Of a stretch of DNA of 64,000 nt, positions 45,165 to 56,144 are shown piece by piece (the stretch's first letter is position 1; every line of letters starts with the position of its first letter). The notes below the pieces were generated by a model. That model worked only from the letters and a program-made list of their open reading frames with translations, made no database searches and was not told the DNA's origin. The stretch covers positions 180,528,040 through 180,592,039 of the forward strand of contig NC_090025.1 of assembly GCF_037176765.1 (NCBI RefSeq), in the 5' to 3' direction. The position numbers and the translations under genes are program-made. This DNA comes from Anolis sagrei. Its lineage: Eukaryota > Chordata > Lepidosauria > Squamata > Anolidae.

Positions 45165-46345
45165 CTATGTAACAAAAAATGAAAACAAACGTTTCCTGGT
45201 TTGAAACGGTTATTCCCATTTAATTGTGCAGTAGTTACTTTGAAAGTAGTTATACTCCCTATATGCTATCTTAAACCAATTTAGCATATAGCATATAGGT
45301 GGTATATAACACCACATAAGATAGGGAAATTCAAAAAAAATACGAATACAAAATGCTGGAAATGCAGAAAACATGAAGGGACATATTACCACCTATGGTG
45401 GACATGCCCAAAAGCAATAACATATTGGAAAAGTATACAAAAATCATTACAAAAAAATTTAAAGATAAATATACCCCTAAAACCAGAAACATTCCTACTA
45501 GGGATCCATGATATAAAAATGGAGAAGAATAAGGACAAAATTCTATTTCTCTTAACAACTGCGGCCAGAATAATATATGCAAAGCATTGGAAGGAAAAAG
45601 AACCCCCGGGAGAAGAAGAATGGCTAACAAAGATCCTGGATATAAGAAATATGGACAAATTAACTTACATACTTTCAAAAAAAGGGGGCACTCCATCAGT
45701 AGAAACTGACTGGAAACAAGTAACAACATACTTGATAGAAGAAAAAAAATATGAAAATAATCATATGAAAAAGTGGCAAGCAAAACAAAAGGGGGAGAGC
45801 AGAAGAGAGAAGAGAGAGGAGTAGTTTGGAAGAAAGAAGGAGCGAAGGAAGAGGAAGAACCTCCAGAAGATACCGGGAAGTCAATGTCAGATATACACCT
45901 ATCACACACCCTCTTTTCCCTCACAGTGACCTCCTTAATTTCTTTTTCTACACCTGGCACACCCTTTATTCTGAACAACTACCAAAAGCATCTCCCCCAC
46001 TCTACCCCCCTCTATACTATCATTCCCCCTCTATCCCCATCTTTTGTCCCCACCTTCTTATACTTACCCGATTAGATACCGTATACTTTTTTTTTAACTA
46101 AAACTAATAAAGATTATTTTAAACTTCAAAAAAAAAAAAAGAAAGTAGTTATACTCCAGAAACTTCATTTTTGTGGCTGCCAAACTATGTTGCATTGCTT
46201 GAGACACAGATATTAATTGAAAAACGATAGCAAAATGTGCTGCAGGATAAGTTTTGTAAACTTTTTCCATGCTTTCAGGATACAAACAATTAGGAAATTA
46301 CATTTATAACCTAGGAGCAAAAAAAGTGTTATGTAGTGTAATTTA
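45165..46345 (+). repeat. unclassified interspersed repeat split by L1
   Basis: Left part TTTCCTGGTTTGAAACGG to TACTCC; right part AGAAACTTCATTTTTGTGGC to TTATAACCTAGGAGC. Colinear with 25735-25985 once the L1 is removed. Confidence 0.7.
45259..46140 (+). mobile_element. 5'-truncated L1 LINE
   Basis: Encodes the ORF2 C-terminus (RWYITPHKIGKF, KCWKCRKHEGTYYHLWWTCP, AARIIYAKHWKEKEPPGEEE) and ends in poly(A). The 17-bp target duplication GAAAGTAGTTATACTCC stands at 45242-45258 and 46141-46157. Only the last part of ORF2 and the 3' UTR are present. Confidence 0.95.
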
Positions 46346-46353
46346 AATGTCTT

Positions 46354-46557
46354 AGGTTGCATCTATACTGTAGAATTAATGCAGTTTGATTCTACTTGAA
46401 CTGCCATGCCTGTATGGAATGCTATGAAATCATGGAAGTTGTAGTTTTGCAAGATCCGGTGCTTCACCAAAACACAAATCCCAGGATTCCAGAGCTTTTA
46501 GCTTGGCAGTTAAAGTGATGCTAAACTGCATTAATTCTACAGCACGGATGCATCCCA
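46354..46557. mobile_element. hAT-like MITE, near complete
   Basis: TTGCATCTATACTGTAGAAT ... TTCTACAGCACGGATGCA are inverted ends about 200 bp apart; the interior carries GGAAGTTGTAGTTTTGC. Confidence 0.75.
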
Positions 46558-47072
46558 GTTCACAGTAAACGTGTTTACCTTATCCAACTGTCATCTGGCC
46601 CTGACACACATGAAGGATGACCTTCTTCTGGTTTTCCATGGTGAGAGCCTTCAGCAATCTAGGGTTGGGGCATGAGAAAAGCACACATTTCCTTCTCTTA
46701 AGTTTCATTTCTTGGCTGTGACACATCAGGAAAGAAGGGGAGACGTAAACCTAAGCCAAAAGGATGTACGTGGGGAGGGACATGAAATCTAATGCACATA
46801 GCGAAGGGAATTTCATATGTGAGGCTCCACAGATGATGTGGCAAAATTGCAGGAAGAGGGTTTTGGAGAAACAAAAAAATGCAGCAGGGAGAACTATATG
46901 CTGCCTTTATAAACCTTAGTGAGGCATTTGATACTGTAAATAGAGAGACGTTATGGAGGAAATTAACTGATATCAATATGGAGCCCAGACTGCTGGCACT
47001 GATCAAAGCACTTTACATAAATACTTGAAAGTGTGACTTGGGATGCAAGGAGCCATGACAAATAGTGTAGAA

Positions 47073-48615
47073 CAGGGTTTCTCAACTGGGGGTTTGTGAG
47101 GAAGTGTCAGGGGTCATCAAAGACCATCAGAAAACACTGGATGTTCTGTTCATCATGGGGGTTCTGTGTGGAAAGTTTGGCCCAACTCTATCATTTGTGG
47201 GGTTCAGAATGCTCTTTGATTGTAGGTGAACTATACATCCCAGAAACTACAACTCCCAAATGTCAAGCCCTATTTTCCCTAAACTCCACCAGTGTTCACA
47301 TTTGGGCATATTGAGTATTTGTGCCAAGTTTGGTCCAAATCCATCATTGTTTGAATCCACAGTGCTCTCTGGATGTAGGTGAACTACAACTCCCAAACTC
47401 AAGCTCAATGCCCACCAAACTATTCCAGTATTCTCTCTTGTTCATGGGAGTTCTGTGTGCCAAGTTTGGTTCAATTCCATCGTTGGTGGGGTTCAGAATG
47501 TGCTTTGATTGAAGGTGAACTATAAATCCTAGCAACTATAACTCTCAAATGACAAAATCAATCCCACCAGTATTCAAATATGGCCGTATTGGGTATTTGT
47601 GCCAAATTTGGTCCAGTGAATGAAAATACATCCTGCATGCCAGGTATTTACATGACAATTCATAACAATAGCAATATTACAGTTCTGAAGTAACAAAAAA
47701 AATAATGTTATGGTTGGGGGTCAACACAACACGAGGAACTATATTAAGGGGTCATGACATTAGGGAGGTTGAGAACCACTGTCCTAGAGGAAATGAAGTC
47801 TGAACTCTCCTTAGAAGTCCAGATGGCTAAAGTGAAACTGTTGTGCTTGGCCATATACTAGGAAAGTAATAGTCACTAGAAAAGAAAGTAATGCTTGGAA
47901 AGGTAGAGGGCAGTAGGAAAATAGTGCTCTTTGATTGTAGGTGAACTATAAATTCCAGAAACTACAACTCCCAAATGTCAAAGTCTATTTTCGCCAAACT
48001 CTATAAGTGTTCACATTTGGGCATATTGAGTATTTGTGCCAAATTTGGTCCAGATCCATTGTTGTTTGAGTCCACAATGCTCTTTGGATGTAGGTGAACT
48101 ATAATTCCAAAACTCAAGCTCAATGCCTACCAAACCCTTCTAGTATTTTCTGTTGGTCACAGGAGTTCAGTGTGCCAAGTTTGGTTCAATTCCATCGTTG
48201 GTGGAGTTCAGAATGCTCTTTGATTGTAGGTGAACTATAAATCCCAGCAACTACAACTCCCAAATGTCAAAGTCTATTTTCCCCAAACTCCATCAGTGTT
48301 CACATTTGGGCATATTGAGTATTCATGCCATGGAAGTTCTGTGTGCCAAGTTTGGTCCAATTCCGTCATTGATGGAGTTCAGAATGCTCTTTGATTGTAG
48401 GTGAACTATAAATCCCAGCAACTACAACTCCCAAATGTCAAAGTCTATTTTCTCCAAACTCCATCAGTGTTCACATTTGGGCATATTGAGTATTCATAAC
48501 AATAGTAACATTACAGTTCTGAAGTAGCAACAAAAATAATGTTATGGTTGGGGGTTACCACAACATGAGGAACTGTATTAAGGGGTCGCAGCATTAGGAA
48601 GACTGAGAAACACTG
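47073..48615 (+). mobile_element. composite hAT element (SPIN/OC1-like ends)
   Basis: Outer ends CAGGGTTTCTCAACTGGGGG and GACTGAGAAACACTG are flanked by GTGTAGAA (47065-47072) and GTGTAGAG (48616-48623), 7/8 alike. A second right end, GGTTGAGAACCACTG, lies inside at 47781. The module TTGATTGTAGGTGAACTATA recurs at about 47217, 47932, 48221 and 48403. It looks like one element grown by internal duplication, or two copies joined. Confidence 0.75.
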
Positions 48616-48718
48616 GTGTAGAGGCACCTAAGAGAGCAGAGTCCTTGGGCTGCATAGGTAGGAAAGGAAGGTGGAGGAGAACGAGGAGGCGGAGGCGCTT
48701 TGGAAACGAAGCTGGTTA

Positions 48719-48730
48719 AGTTTCACTTTC
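48719..48730 (+). promoter_or_regulatory. USP18: interferon-stimulated response element of USP18
   Basis: AGTTTCACTTTC is a perfect match to the ISRE consensus AGTTTCNNTTTC, bound by ISGF3 and IRFs. USP18 is a known interferon-induced gene. Further GAAA-type half sites flank it: GGAAACGAA at about 48702 and GGGAAATCAAAACT at about 48752. It stands about 210 bp before a good donor site in GC-rich, repeat-free sequence. Confidence 0.85.
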
Positions 48731-48769
48731 TAAAGCGAGCCGCCCTTCAGCGGGAAATCAAAACTCATG

Positions 48770-48936
48770 GCCGTCTGCTCGGTGCTGCCCTCTAGAAGTG
48801 ACGCACAGCTGTCAAAAAGGGAGCCGACCGCGCCAGGATCGGAAGTTTCCCTGTCGCTAGTGTGGACGCACAGTCGAGCGGAGTGGAGACCAAGCAGCCG
48901 GGAAAGGTTGAGCCCTCCTCCTCCTCCTCCATCACC
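48770..48936 (+). other. USP18: probable USP18 non-coding exon 1
   Basis: GC- and CpG-rich sequence downstream of the ISRE, ending in CTCCTCCATCACC|GTAAGTTA, a strong donor. The transcription start is not known; the left limit is a guess. An ATG at 48767 is open to the donor, but splicing to exon 2 puts it out of frame with USP18 and it stops soon after, so it would at most be an upstream reading frame. Confidence 0.6.
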
Positions 48937-49194
48937 GTAAGTTACCTTCCAAGCCATCCTTCTCCAACCTGGCCTTTTGGGGTTGATCTACAGTACTGTA
49001 GAGTTATTGCACTCAGGCAAGACTTAGTTCCATGCTCTGGGATCCTCGGAATTGAAGTTTGGTGGGGCACCAGGACTCTTTAATTGTAGGTGAACTATAA
49101 ATCCCAGCAAGTATGTCAAAGTCTATTTTCTCCAAACTCCATCAGCAGGGAAGGCTAAAGACCAGGTAAGACTACAACTCCCAGGATTCCATAA

Positions 49195-49285
49195 CATTGA
49201 GCCATGGACCTCACAATGCCTGCCATAGATGCGGACGAAACATCAGGAGAGAATGCTTCTGGAACATGGCCATACAGCCCAAACT
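49195..49285 (+). mobile_element. Penelope-like (?) retroelement fragment
   Basis: CTCACAATGCCTGCCATAGA and GAACATGGCCATACAGCCC, same family as 6725. Confidence 0.5.
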
Positions 49286-49309
49286 TATTTACACACTTAT
49301 TTACTTATT

Positions 49310-50460
49310 TAGGTGAGTCCTCATAGTCAAAGGATGATGGTCCTCCAAGTCGGTGGCTGTGGAGCCTTATTCTTGACCCACATTAGGTGATCCCTCATAG
49401 CCCAAGGATGATGGTCCTCCAAGTCGGTGGGTCTGTAGGTGGCTGTGGAGCCCTATTCTTGACCCACATGTTCTCCCGCAGTGAGAACATCGGTTTCCAG
49501 GTTGAAAGTGGTCCCGGTTAAGGTTGGCTTGACGCACCTTCCTCTTGGCACGTTTCTCCCTTTTGCCCTCCATTTGTGCCTCTTTGAATTCTGCAGCACT
49601 GCTGGTCACAGCTGACCTCCAGTTAGAGTACTCAAGGGCCAGGGCTTCCCAGTTCTCAGTGTCTATGCCAGAGTTGATTAGGGTTGGCTTGACACGCCTT
49701 CCTCTTGGCACGTTTCTCCCTTTTGCCCTCCATTTGTGCCTCTTTGAATTCTGCAGCACTGCTGGTCACAGCTGACCTCCAGTTAGAGTACTCAAGGGCC
49801 AGGGCTTCCCAGTTCTCAGTGTCTATGCCAGAGTTGATTAGGGTTGGCTTGACACGCCTTCCTCTTGGCACGTTTCTCCCTTTTGCCCTCCATTCGTGCC
49901 TCTTCGAATTCTGCAGCACTGCTGGTCACAGCTGACCTCCAGTTAGAGCACTCAAGGGCCAGGACTTCCCAGTTCTTGCTGTCTGTGCCACAGTTTTTAA
50001 GGCTGGCTTTCAGCCCATCTTTAAATCTCTTTTCCTGTCCACCAACATTACATTTTCCGTTCTTGAGTTGGGAATATAGTAACTGCTTTGAGAGATGGTG
50101 ATTGGGCATTTGGACAACATGGCCACTCCAGCAGAGTTGATGGTGTAGGAGCATCGCTTCAATGCTGGTGGTCTTTGCTTCTTCCAGCACACTGATACTT
50201 GTCCTCCTGTCTTTCCAAGAGTTTTGCAGGATTTTCCGGAGGCAGTGTTGATAGAATCGTTCTAGGAGTTGAGTGTGACATCTGTAGACAGTTCACGTCT
50301 CACAGGCGTATAGCAGGGTTGGGAGGACAATAGCTTTGTAAACCAGCAGCTTAGTCTCCCTACGGATGTCCCAGTTCTCAAACACTCTGCTTCATTCGGA
50401 AAAATGCTGCACTCGCAGAGCTCTGGCGGTGTTTTATTTCAGTGTCAATGTTGGCTTTTG
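49310..50460 (-). mobile_element. non-LTR LINE C-terminal region with internal triplication
   Basis: The minus strand encodes a reverse-transcriptase downstream region (AGVAMLSKCPITISQ, LKNCGTDSKNWEVLALE, NWRSAVTSSAAEFEEARMEG) and a terminal zinc-finger-like CSHCGRTC ... HSHLQTH. The clade is not certain. The 3' part carries three 160-bp tandem copies (see 49521). Confidence 0.75.
49521..49985. repeat. three 160-bp tandem copies inside a LINE
   Basis: Units start at 49521, 49681 and 49841 with GGTTGGCTTGAC. Units 1 and 2 are almost identical and unit 3 differs by a few bases. Since 160 is not a multiple of 3, each unit shifts the LINE frame. Confidence 0.95.
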
Positions 50461-50479
50461 TGGAGAGGTGGCTGCCAAG

Positions 50480-50610
50480 GACCTCACAACCTCTAAGGAT
50501 GCCTGCCATAGATGCAGGCGAAATGTCAGGAGAGAATGTTTCTGGAACATGGCCATACAGACCAGAAAACTCACAACAACTCAGTGATTCCAGCTATGAA
50601 AGCCTTCGAA
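50480..50610 (+). mobile_element. Penelope-like (?) retroelement fragment
   Basis: ACCTCACAACCTCTAAGGAT, GATGCAGGCGAAATGTCAGG and GTGATTCCAGCTATGAAAGC. Confidence 0.5.
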
Positions 50611-50809
50611 AATACATTGAGCCATGGATAGTTGAAGTGCTCTCAAACTGCATTCATCCTGCAGTGTAGATGTACCCTTTGAATCCCTTTTTTTCTGGGT
50701 TGGGCATCATTGGATCCACATTGTGTTTATATTTTTTGCAACATTGGTCCTTCAAATGCATCCTCACTTCTAAATGCATTGCCTTTAAATTCCCGGAGAG
50801 ATGATGCAA

Positions 50810-51030
50810 CTGACTCCCATGTTATATATGTGGATATGGGTGTATCTGCAGTTTGACATCAGTTTAACTGCCATGCCACAGAATCCTGGGAGTTGTTGTT
50901 TTTCAAGGTTTTTAGTCTTCTCTGCCAAAGAAGTTAGATGCCTCACCAAAGTACAATTCCCAGGATTTGATAGCATTGAGGCATGGCAGTCAAAGTGGCA
51001 TCAAACTGTGTTAATTCTACAGTGTAGATC
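50810..51030. mobile_element. hAT-like MITE
   Basis: CAGTTTGACATCAGTTTAAC ... CAAAGTGGCATCAAACTGTG are inverted, with GAATCCTGGGAGTTGTTG inside. A partial copy of the CAGGCATGGGCAAACTT hairpin MITE follows at 51031. Confidence 0.65.
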
Positions 51031-51119
51031 AGGCATGGGCAAACTTGAGCCCTCTAGGTGTTTGGGACTCCAAATCCCACCATTCCTAACAGCCTCAGGC
51101 CCCTTCCTTTCCCCCCTCA

Positions 51120-51410
51120 GCTGCTTAAGCTGCCATGTTCCAGCAGCATTCTCTCCTGACGTTTTGCCTACATCTATGGCAGGCATCCTCAGAGGTTGTG
51201 AGGTCTGTTGGAAACTAGGAAAATGGGGTTTATATATCTGTGGATATAGTTTCCTACTTTCCAACATACCTCACAACCTTTGAGGATGCCTGCCAAAGAT
51301 GCAGGCATAATGTCAGGAGAGAATGCTTCTGGAACATGGCCATACAGCTCAGAAAATTCACAACAACACAGTGATTCCGGCTATGAAAGCCTTTAACAAC
51401 ACTTAGTTTT
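51120..51410. mobile_element. inverted pair of Penelope-like (?) ends
   Basis: The left arm is in minus orientation (CATTCTCTCCTGACGTTTTG, TCTGTTGGAAACTAGGAAAA). The right arm is in plus orientation (TTTCCAACATACCTCACAAC, GTCAGGAGAGAATGCTTCTG). They meet at GTTTATATATCTGTGGATATAG. Confidence 0.6.
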
Positions 51411-52047
51411 AATCTTGGGAGCATGAGACCTTTGGTTTAATGGCTTTCTTTCCATTGCTTCAAATGTAATTTATCCAAGCATTTTATGTACAGTTTAAAT
51501 GTCTATTTTCCAGGTAACTATATATGTTATATTTTGGCAAAATGTCAGATGCTTTCCTGGTACTTTGCAATTACTAAATGAATCCATAAAGTAATAGCCC
51601 AAACAAGCAAGTCAGCTGATTCCCTTATCAAAATGGTAACAAATGTAAACAAGGAAGAATAAAGGGAAACAATATAATAACAAACATTGCAATAAAATAT
51701 TGCGATGTTGAAATCTGCTTGGAATATTGACCAGGAAATCCTCTTTGTATCTATGCCAATTGGTCTATAATATAATCAGTTATATAGTCTAGGAGAGGTG
51801 TGGGCAAACTTTCTAACTTGGGGGCCACATGGTAGGCTGCGGTGGGGTGGGCAGGCTATGAGGGAGGGGGTTCTCCCCAAGCCCCCTCCCTGCCCTTTCC
51901 TCTCCTTCCTCTTCTCTTTTGGAAGCAGAAAGTGAAGGAAAGACAGGAAACATTTGGATCCCAAAAGGGTTGGCCTTGGTCAGGATGAGATGGTGGATGA
52001 GAGAGACAAAGTGTATCCATTAGAGACTCTATATTGCCTACTCCTGC

Positions 52048-52370
52048 TATAGAATCCTAAAATCCTAGAATTGGAAGAGACCTCCAAGGGCCATCCAGTC
52101 TAACCTTCTGCCAAGCACTCCCAGTACACAGCCTCTGTGGAAAAACCTCCAGAGAAGGAGACTCCACCACACTCCGAGGCAGTCTATGCCACTCCCCAGG
52201 AAGGTCATCCTAATTTTTTCAGTCGAAACCATTGCTCCTTTGTGCCCTGGTCTCTAGAGCAGCAGAAAGTCAGTCGCCCCCACCCCTCAATGAGACACCC
52301 CTTTTAAATCTTGAAACCATGGTTCTCATGTGCCCTCTCCACCACGGCTTCTCCCAGCTAAACATCTTCC
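52048..52370 (-). mobile_element. CR1 LINE 3' end
   Basis: ATCCTAGAATTGGAAGAGAC, GGGCCATCCAGTCTAACCTT and CTGGTCTCTAGAGCAGCAG mark the reversed CR1 tail. Confidence 0.82.
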
Positions 52371-52374
52371 AGGA

Positions 52375-52960
52375 GGAAAAGGGGAAGGAAAAAGAGAAGG
52401 AAGGGAAGAAGAGAAGGATGAAAGGAATTTAGGGTGGAAGGGAAGATAGGGAGGGAGAAAGAGAGAAGGAAGGAAAGGGAAGGAAGGAAGGAAGAACAGG
52501 GAGAGAGGGGAGGAAGGACGAAAGAGGGAAGGAAAAATGAAAGGGAAGAGGGAGATAAGGAAGGAGGGAAAAACAAAAGGGAGGGAAGGAAGGACGAAAG
52601 GGTGGAAAGGAGGGATGGAGGGAGGTTGTAAGAGGGAGGTAAGGAAGGAAGGGAAGAAAGAAGGAAAGAGAAAGAAAAAGGAGGGAAGGAAGTTAAGATG
52701 AAAGGGAAGGAAGGAGGGAGGGGAAAGAGGAAAGAATGGAAGAAAGGGAAGAAGGAAGGAAAGACAAAAGAGAGGGAAAGAAGGATGAAAGGATGGGAGG
52801 GAGAGAAGTGGGGAGGGAATAAGAGGGAGGTAAAGAAGGATGGAATGTGAGAAAGAAAGAGAAAAGGGAGGGAATGAAGGAAGCACATAAGGGAAGGTAG
52901 GAGGGAGGGAGAAAGAGGAAGGTAAAGAAAGTAGGAAAGAAGCAGCTAAGGGGGAAAAGG
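52375..52960. repeat. 590-bp polypurine (GGAA/GAGG) tract
   Basis: An almost pure A/G strand built of AGGAAGGAAGGAAGG, GGGAGGGA and AAAGAGA blocks, with rare T or C. It yields long open frames on both strands by composition alone. It lies in USP18 intron 1. Confidence 0.95.
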
Positions 52961-53519
52961 AAAGGGCCTGTTAGGAATGGTGGGGATTGGAGTCCAAAAC
53001 ACATGGAGGGCCCAAGTTTGCCTATGCTTGCATAAACTCAAGTGGTGCATATATTTGTTTGCACTGCATGTTTACTCCTTTCTACGGGTAAAGAGGTGAA
53101 AGGACTTTTTCATGCAATTTGCTTTATCCAGTTTGGGTGGGATCAGTGGGTTGCAGTGGGTGAAGAGAAGGGTGTGGACTGAAGTGGAATCAAAGAAAAG
53201 TGTTTGGGAATAAGTATGCTCTTTACCACTTCGGACATGTTGCCATCAAGTATGCAAATGCAGAGCTCAATGCTATGCATTCTTCCTTAAGAATAAGTCC
53301 CAGTGCAAATGCTTTCCGACATGCAAAGCAGAGCTCTGTGTTATAAGTCGGGTGTTAACCCTGCTCTGCCTGCTTTAAATAGCAAAATAAAAAATAATTT
53401 AAAAAACCCCCCAATTACCCGTAAGAGAAACGAATCTAACACTGTTTGTTTACCAACCCAAGAGATTTGCTACTCTGGCAGCTGTGTTTCAGGTTTTAGA
53501 AATGGCTTAGATAGGTTGC

Positions 53520-53935
53520 TGTGAATTTTCTGTGCTGTATGTCCATTTCCAGAAGCATTCTCTTCTGACGTTTCACCCACATCTATGGCAGTCATCAGAG
53601 GTTGTGAAGTCTGTTGGAAACTAGGCAAGTGAGGTTTATATATCTGTAGAATGTCCAGGGTGGGAGAAAGAACTCTTGCCTGTTTGAGACAAGTGTGAAT
53701 GTTGCAATTGGCCACCTTGATTAGCATTTAATGGCCTTGCAGCTTCAAAGCTTGGCTGGTTCCTTCATGGGGGATCCTTTGTTGGGAAGTGTTAGCTAGC
53801 CCTGATTGATTCTTGTCTGGAATTCTCCTGTTTTTTGAGTGTTGCTCTTTATTTACTGTCCTGATTTTAGAGTTTTTAAAATACTGACTTGTAGTTTTTT
53901 GAGTCCTGTCTGGTTTGGCCCATGGAGCCAAGAAC
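53520..53935 (-). mobile_element. Penelope-like (?) retroelement 3' region
   Basis: The longest copy: on the minus strand, NSKIRTVNKEQHSKN, then NTSQQRIPHEGTSQALKLQG, then [19 protein letters not shown] and the common 3' core. Confidence 0.55.
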
Positions 53936-54480
53936 TAACCAGGCAGGGAAGGAAGCAGAAAGAGGGACAATTCCTGCAATGCCTTGAAGCAGTTCTGGGT
54001 GAGATGGTGCAGGACCAGAATTGGGTGATGACTTTTTCTTCACTTCAGGAGGGATGCTATAGCTGGCGATCTCCCATATTGAGATGGACTAGATTGCCTT
54101 TGAGGTGACCTTCCTTTCTCTTTCTCTAAAAGTCTAGCTATGTAAAGAAATTTCAGTAGCATAGAAAAGGCTCTTGGTTGCTGTTTCCTCTGACAAAGCT
54201 AGATCGCTTAAGCAGGATGGACATATATGTAAGCTATCCTTCTGTTGTCCAAATTCCTATTTACTCCAACTTCTGATGACATTTATTTGACTTGTGGAAG
54301 GAGATCTTACAAATAACTTCTATCTGTGTGTGCCTTCTTGCCTCATGACGTGCTTGCTTGAGTAGATTTTTGAAATGCAACTAAGGTCCAATTTCATCCT
54401 AAAACCTACCTCCTGCGTATCTCATAGTTTATTCTTCTTTGTCTTCTAGTTATTTCTGATTTATGGTTTGTTTAGGGGTT
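53936..54480. other. USP18 intron 1, nothing recognised
   Basis: No element identified here. A reversed SINE fragment of the 40915 family follows at about 54480-54620. Confidence 0.4.
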
Positions 54481-54624
54481 TTTTTGTGGTGTCAGGAGTG
54501 TCCTGTTGATTTATGGTGCCCCTAAAGCAAACTTATCACAGGGGTTTCTTGGCAAAATTTGTTCAGATCAGGTTTGCCTTTGCCCTCCTCTGTGGCTGAG
54601 ATAATGTGACTTTCCTCACGTTTT

Positions 54625-55500
54625 ATTTATTTATTTGGTGTCAAAAGCATTGTATAAATAAGTATAAAACTGATAAAAATAGAAGGAGCACAAGCGGCTA
54701 AATATATTTTGACCAAAAACGGGCAACAGCAACCACTTTGTCTGTAGCCTCAAACAATTCTTCCTCTGTACATGAGGCAGGGCATTGCGGGCAAGGATAT
54801 AGATGTGGAGTTGTTTGTTATGCTCCATAGTTTCATGAGGTGGAGGATTTTGCCAAGTTGTCTTTTGACCTGCCCATTCCTTTTCTGAATCTGTTCAGGG
54901 ACTTCCAATTTGCCCATTCTTGGTTTGCCTCTGGAGGAAGACCCTCATGGGGGGCCATCCAGTTGGGATTTCTTGGTTTAGCTGCCCAGAGAGATACCCT
55001 TGCTGTTGCTTGGGGAATATTGAGAGGAGTGATGGTTTTCATGAAGTTTTTCATTGATTTGAATCTGCGTGGAGGAGGCTGATAGCCATGCAGTGGACGG
55101 CTTTTGCAGTATTCAAGCTTATTTATCTCATAATTAGCAGCAACTTCCCATTGTACGTACATCTGGGGGGGGGGGCAATGCCAGCTAGCTTACATTTGAG
55201 ACATCCTGTGATTATTATGCATGTTACATTTAGTGCTATGTTCATCTACTTTGCATGGACAGACTTGTGCCGAACGGGGCAGGCATAGTCAGCAGCTGCG
55301 TAAGACAAGGCCAGGGCTGATGTTCTTATTAATTTTGAGTCTGCACTCCATGCACTGCCAGTAAGTTTCTGCAGGATGTTATTACGTGCAGCTACTTTGT
55401 GTTTGGTGTTAATACAGTGTTTCCTAAATCTTAGTGTTCGATCCAAGGTGACACCGAGATACTTAGGATGAGAACAGTATTCGAGCACTTGGCCTTCCCA
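54625..55500 (-). mobile_element. non-LTR LINE 3' region
   Basis: The minus strand encodes SHPKYLGVTLDRTLRFRKHC and KHKVAARNNILQKLTGSAW, a reverse-transcriptase thumb-type region found in many animal LINEs. A degraded end, a 3' UTR (CATGTACAGAGGAAGAATTG) and an AAATAAATAAA tail follow. The 3' UTR is shared with 7625-7850 on the + strand. Confidence 0.75.
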
Positions 55501-55514
55501 TATAACTTTAAAGG

Positions 55515-55985
55515 CTGGGGCTGTAGCACATCTGGTAAATCACCAGCAATGATAAAATCTACCAACTGAAAGTTTGCCAGTTCGAAGCCCTGGGTTGGCA
55601 TGAGCTGCTAACTGTCGGCTCAGCTTATTGTTGACCTAAGCAGTTTGAAAACAGCCTGAGCTGTAATTAGAGAAGTTACTTCTAAAACAAGTGGGGGAGA
55701 TATTTTATGACACCATAAAAAAAGTTTAGAAAATGCCCGGTGACCAAAAGGAAGGAGGAAGTTCTGATGGCTCTTCATCATGGAAGATGAAGCAACAGCA
55801 CCCCCCTGTGTCTGGGTTTGAACACAATCTTCCAAGGCTCCAAAAAGCTGGACTTCAACACTTCTTTTCTGTCCTGTCTGTCTCTGTACTGTCTATCCAA
55901 AACAGCATTGAATGTTTGCCGTGTATGTGTACTGTGACCCACTCCGAGTCCCCTTGGGGAGATAGGGCGGAATATCTCCACCTAT
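55515..55985 (+). mobile_element. long tRNA-headed SINE with L2/CR1-like tail
   Basis: Head GGCTGTAGCACATCTGGTAAATC is longer than usual; the body has AGCAACAGCACCCCCCTGTG and GCATTGAATGTTTGCCGTG; the tail is GAGTCCCCTTGGGGAGATAG. A second tail of the same kind stands at 56042-56110, beyond an (AAT)n tract. Confidence 0.7.
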
Positions 55986-56000
55986 CTCACAGTTAGCAGC

Positions 56001-56001
56001 A

Positions 56002-56046
<45 letters not shown>
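56001..56046. repeat. (AAT)n microsatellite
   Basis: About 15 units of AAT between two SINE/LINE-type tails. Confidence 0.95.
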
Positions 56047-56047
<1 letters not shown>

Positions 56048-56144
56048 CATTGTGATCCGCCCCGAGTCCCCTTTGGGGTGAAAAGGGCGGAATATAAATA
56101 CTGTACATAAATAATATAATATAATATAATATAATATAATAACT

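Noticed and set aside
45331-45978. 215-codon minus-strand frame over the L1
   Set aside because: Antisense to the A-rich L1 ORF2 end; hydrophobic Phe/Leu run is a composition effect.
48767-48936. Alternative USP18 start at 48767
   Set aside because: Open to the donor but, spliced to 57248, it is out of frame with USP18 and stops soon after; it also lies close to the ISRE and may be upstream of the transcription start.
52326-52886. Two long Pro/Ser/Leu/Phe-rich minus-strand frames
   Set aside because: They arise only from the polypurine tract; no protein-like composition.
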